Source of the DNA: DATECU01 sp035286745
Lineage (GTDB): Bacteria > Acidobacteriota > Vicinamibacteria > Fen-336
Length of the DNA stretch: 7,048 bases
Assembly: GCA_035286745.1 (NCBI GenBank)
Contig: DATECU010000265.1
Coordinates: 1 to 7,048 of the forward strand
Direction of reading: 5' to 3'
Of this stretch, positions 6,039-7,048 are shown in pieces; position 1 is the first letter of the stretch; the number at the start of each line of letters is the position of its first letter. The notes beneath the pieces were generated by a model. The model saw nothing but the letters and a program-made list of their open reading frames with translations, was not told where the DNA came from and did no database searches. Made by a program: the position numbers and the translations under genes.

Positions 6039-6069
6039 GGCCTCCGGGGTCGCTTGGCACCCGGAGGCC
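6039..6069. terminator. Hairpin between convergent sulfatase and DinB genes
   Basis: GGCCTCCGGG at 6039-6048 is exactly complementary to CCCGGAGGCC at 6060-6069, a 10-bp GC-rich stem with an 11-base loop, starting 5 bases after the sulfatase stop (TGA 6032-6034). No T tract follows on either strand. It sits between two converging genes and probably acts as a bidirectional terminator or 3'-end stabiliser. Confidence 0.55.
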
Positions 6070-6096
6070 CCGATCATCTGGCGTCTGTTGCCGTTT

Positions 6097-6582
6097 CTAC
6101 TTCCCCGGATCGTCGGCCGAGGGGCCGTAGATGGACGGCACCTTCCCGCCCATGGGGCGCAGGTAGGTGCTGAGCTGTCCGCGGTGATGCACGGCATCAA
6201 AGAGGAACCCCCAGACCATCTCGGCCAGAGTGTCCTCCCAGACCACGGCGCCGCCCATCAGGAACTTGACCTTCTTCTGCCAGCCGGCCTCATCGAGCTT
6301 GGCCAGGCGTTCGTCGACGGCTGCCACGTTGCGCTCATAGGCAGCCACGATCTGGGCGGCGCTCGAGGGGGGTGTCTGCTCCTTCCACTCGACCGAGCCG
6401 GTGTCCAACAGGCTGATCAGCGCGGCCTCCTCGGCCGGCATCACCCAGGCCAACTGGCCTGCAGTGCGGGCCTTGGGGTCCGGCCGATAGTCGAGATGGC
6501 CCTCGGGCACGGCTTTCAAGACCCGAACGAACGCCGGCAGCTCGGCCTTGCGCCGGGCGATACAAAACTCCAAGTTTGTCAC
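6097..6582 (-). CDS. DinB-superfamily protein
   Basis: A 161-residue four-helix-bundle protein of the DinB/YfiT-like superfamily, small cytoplasmic proteins often with a three-histidine metal site; some members are thiol transferases, but this one has no assigned reaction. The C-terminal signature is clear: DAVHHRGQLSTYLR (129-142) followed by VPSIYGPSAD (148-157), with His132 and His133. The first metal histidine in relatives lies in a segment like ELAWHL; here the matching segment is QLAWVM, with Val47 in its place, so metal binding may be changed or lost. The start is GTG at 6582, chosen because AAAGGAGG (6587-6594 on the minus strand) ends 4 bases before it; a longer frame to 6645 has no such support. 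It appears to have its own promoter near 6650-6676 and converges on the sulfatase gene. Confidence 0.85.
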   Translation of the reverse strand: MTNLEFCIARRKAELPAFVRVLKAVPEGHLDYRPDPKARTAGQLAWVMPAEEAALISLLDTGSVEWKEQTPPSSAAQIVAAYERNVAAVDERLAKLDEAGWQKKVKFLMGGAVVWEDTLAEMVWGFLFDAVHHRGQLSTYLRPMGGKVPSIYGPSADDPGK

Positions 6583-6586
6583 GGAA

Positions 6587-6594
6587 CCTCCTTT
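6587..6594 (-). promoter_or_regulatory. Strong ribosome binding site of the DinB gene
   Basis: On the minus strand this reads AAAGGAGG, 4 bases before the GTG at 6582. It is the strongest well-placed Shine-Dalgarno sequence in the window and fixes the start of the DinB-family gene. Confidence 0.75.
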
Positions 6595-6649
6595 GGCTCG
6601 CCGATGCCTCCGGCCGCCCCTCCAGGCCGGATCGTCGAGCAGCACCGAC

Positions 6650-6676
6650 GGTATACGAACAAATAGCGAAAGTCAA
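6650..6676 (-). promoter_or_regulatory. Putative promoter of the DinB gene
   Basis: On the minus strand TTGACT (6671-6676) resembles a -35 box (5 of 6) and TATACC (6650-6655) a -10 box (4 of 6). The spacing is 15 bp, which is short. The surrounding bases are clearly more AT-rich than the genes. Transcription would start near 6643, giving a leader of about 60 bases that contains a small hairpin (CCGGCC 6610-6615 with GGCCGG 6625-6630) before the ribosome binding site. Confidence 0.4.
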
Positions 6677-6715
6677 GCGCGAGGGGACAAACACACCGCC
6701 ACACTCGCCACCGGG

Positions 6716-7048
6716 TCAGCGCAGCAGCAACACGCCAGCCAGCAACGTCAGGACGGTCACCGGAACCCCGACCTTGAGGTACTCCCCAAAGGTGAGGGGG
6801 GCACGCTTGCGGGCCCCCTCGGCCACGATCAGGTTGGCGATCGAGCCCACCAGCGTGAGGTTGCCGGCGAGGGTGGATGCCATGGCCAAGGCGAGCCAGG
6901 CGGTCTGGGGGTCGGGGAGCTGCGGAACCAGGGGGGCCAGAAGCATGACCGCCGGGACGTTGGACACCAGATTGGAGAGCACCGCCACCACGAGCGAGAA
7001 CGAGGCCACGGAGTGCACTTCGCCGGCATGGAGGGCGGCGAAGATCCG
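6716..7048 (-). CDS. ArsB/NhaD/SLC13-like ion transporter, C-terminal fragment (5' partial)
   Basis: The frame is open to the right edge of the window, so only the last 110 residues are visible, ending in TGA at 6716-6718. There are about three hydrophobic segments. The first holds VLSNLVSNVPAVMLL and the second STLAGNLTLVGSIANLIVAE. These paired Ser-Asn-x-Val-Pro and Gly-Asn-Leu-Thr-x-x-Gly-Ser-x-Ala-Asn motifs are typical of the C-terminal half of the ion transporter superfamily that includes ArsB, NhaD and SLC13-type anion carriers. A last helix (VPVTVLTLLAGVLLL) ends the protein. The fragment does not separate an arsenite pump from a Na+/H+ antiporter or a dicarboxylate or sulfate carrier. 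It lies upstream of the DinB gene on the same strand, 133 bp away, so it is likely a separate unit. The internal GTG at 7018 is not the true start. Confidence 0.75.
   Translation of the reverse strand, partial: RIFAALHAGEVHSVASFSLVVAVLSNLVSNVPAVMLLAPLVPQLPDPQTAWLALAMASTLAGNLTLVGSIANLIVAEGARKRAPLTFGEYLKVGVPVTVLTLLAGVLLLR

Noticed and set aside
6583..6645. Upstream extension of the DinB gene to 6645
   Set aside because: It would read through the strong ribosome binding site at 6587-6594 and adds an Arg/Gly-rich leader not expected in the family.

Overview
The window is strongly GC-rich, densely coded DNA. The codon choice, periplasm-directed hydrolases with signal peptides, and gene content (PafA-like phosphatase, formylglycine sulfatase, DinB-fold protein, ArsR/ArsM) suggest a Gram-negative environmental bacterium. 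Acidobacteriota, Myxococcota or a related deltaproteobacterial-type lineage would fit, but nothing here fixes the taxon. There are no tRNA or rRNA genes, CRISPR array, insertion sequence or phage genes, so the segment looks chromosomal.

Left block (1-2200, + strand): the 3' part of a membrane protein with a C-terminal DUF4010 domain (MgtC/SapB-like family), cut by the window start. It is followed by a promoter with an imperfect inverted repeat, then a compact arsenic unit, arsR-arsM. The ArsR repressor carries a Cys-Cys-x5-Cys tail like the As(III) site known from Acidithiobacillus ferrooxidans ArsR. It overlaps an arsenite S-adenosylmethionine methyltransferase that has the expected conserved cysteines. 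The likely logic is that As(III) releases ArsR and induces methylation.

Middle block (2225-4619, - strand): a two-gene unit of a spermidine-synthase-like methyltransferase-fold protein followed 22 bp later by a secreted PafA-type alkaline phosphatase. Divergent from it (4667-6034, + strand) is a secreted or anchored formylglycine-dependent sulfatase. The two hydrolases belong to the same alkaline phosphatase superfamily and probably act outside the cytoplasm on phosphate and sulfate esters.

Right block (6097-7048, - strand): a DinB-superfamily protein with its own promoter and strong ribosome binding site, and the C-terminal end of an ArsB/NhaD/SLC13-like ion transporter cut by the window end.

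Both convergent junctions (2200/2225 and 6034/6097) carry a perfect 10-bp GC-rich hairpin without a U tract, presumably a bidirectional transcription barrier. I see no clearly new multi-gene system. The most useful points are the arsR operator and apparently leaderless start, the ArsR cysteine site, the SpeE-like protein without the canonical catalytic motif, and substitutions at conserved positions in the sulfatase and DinB proteins.
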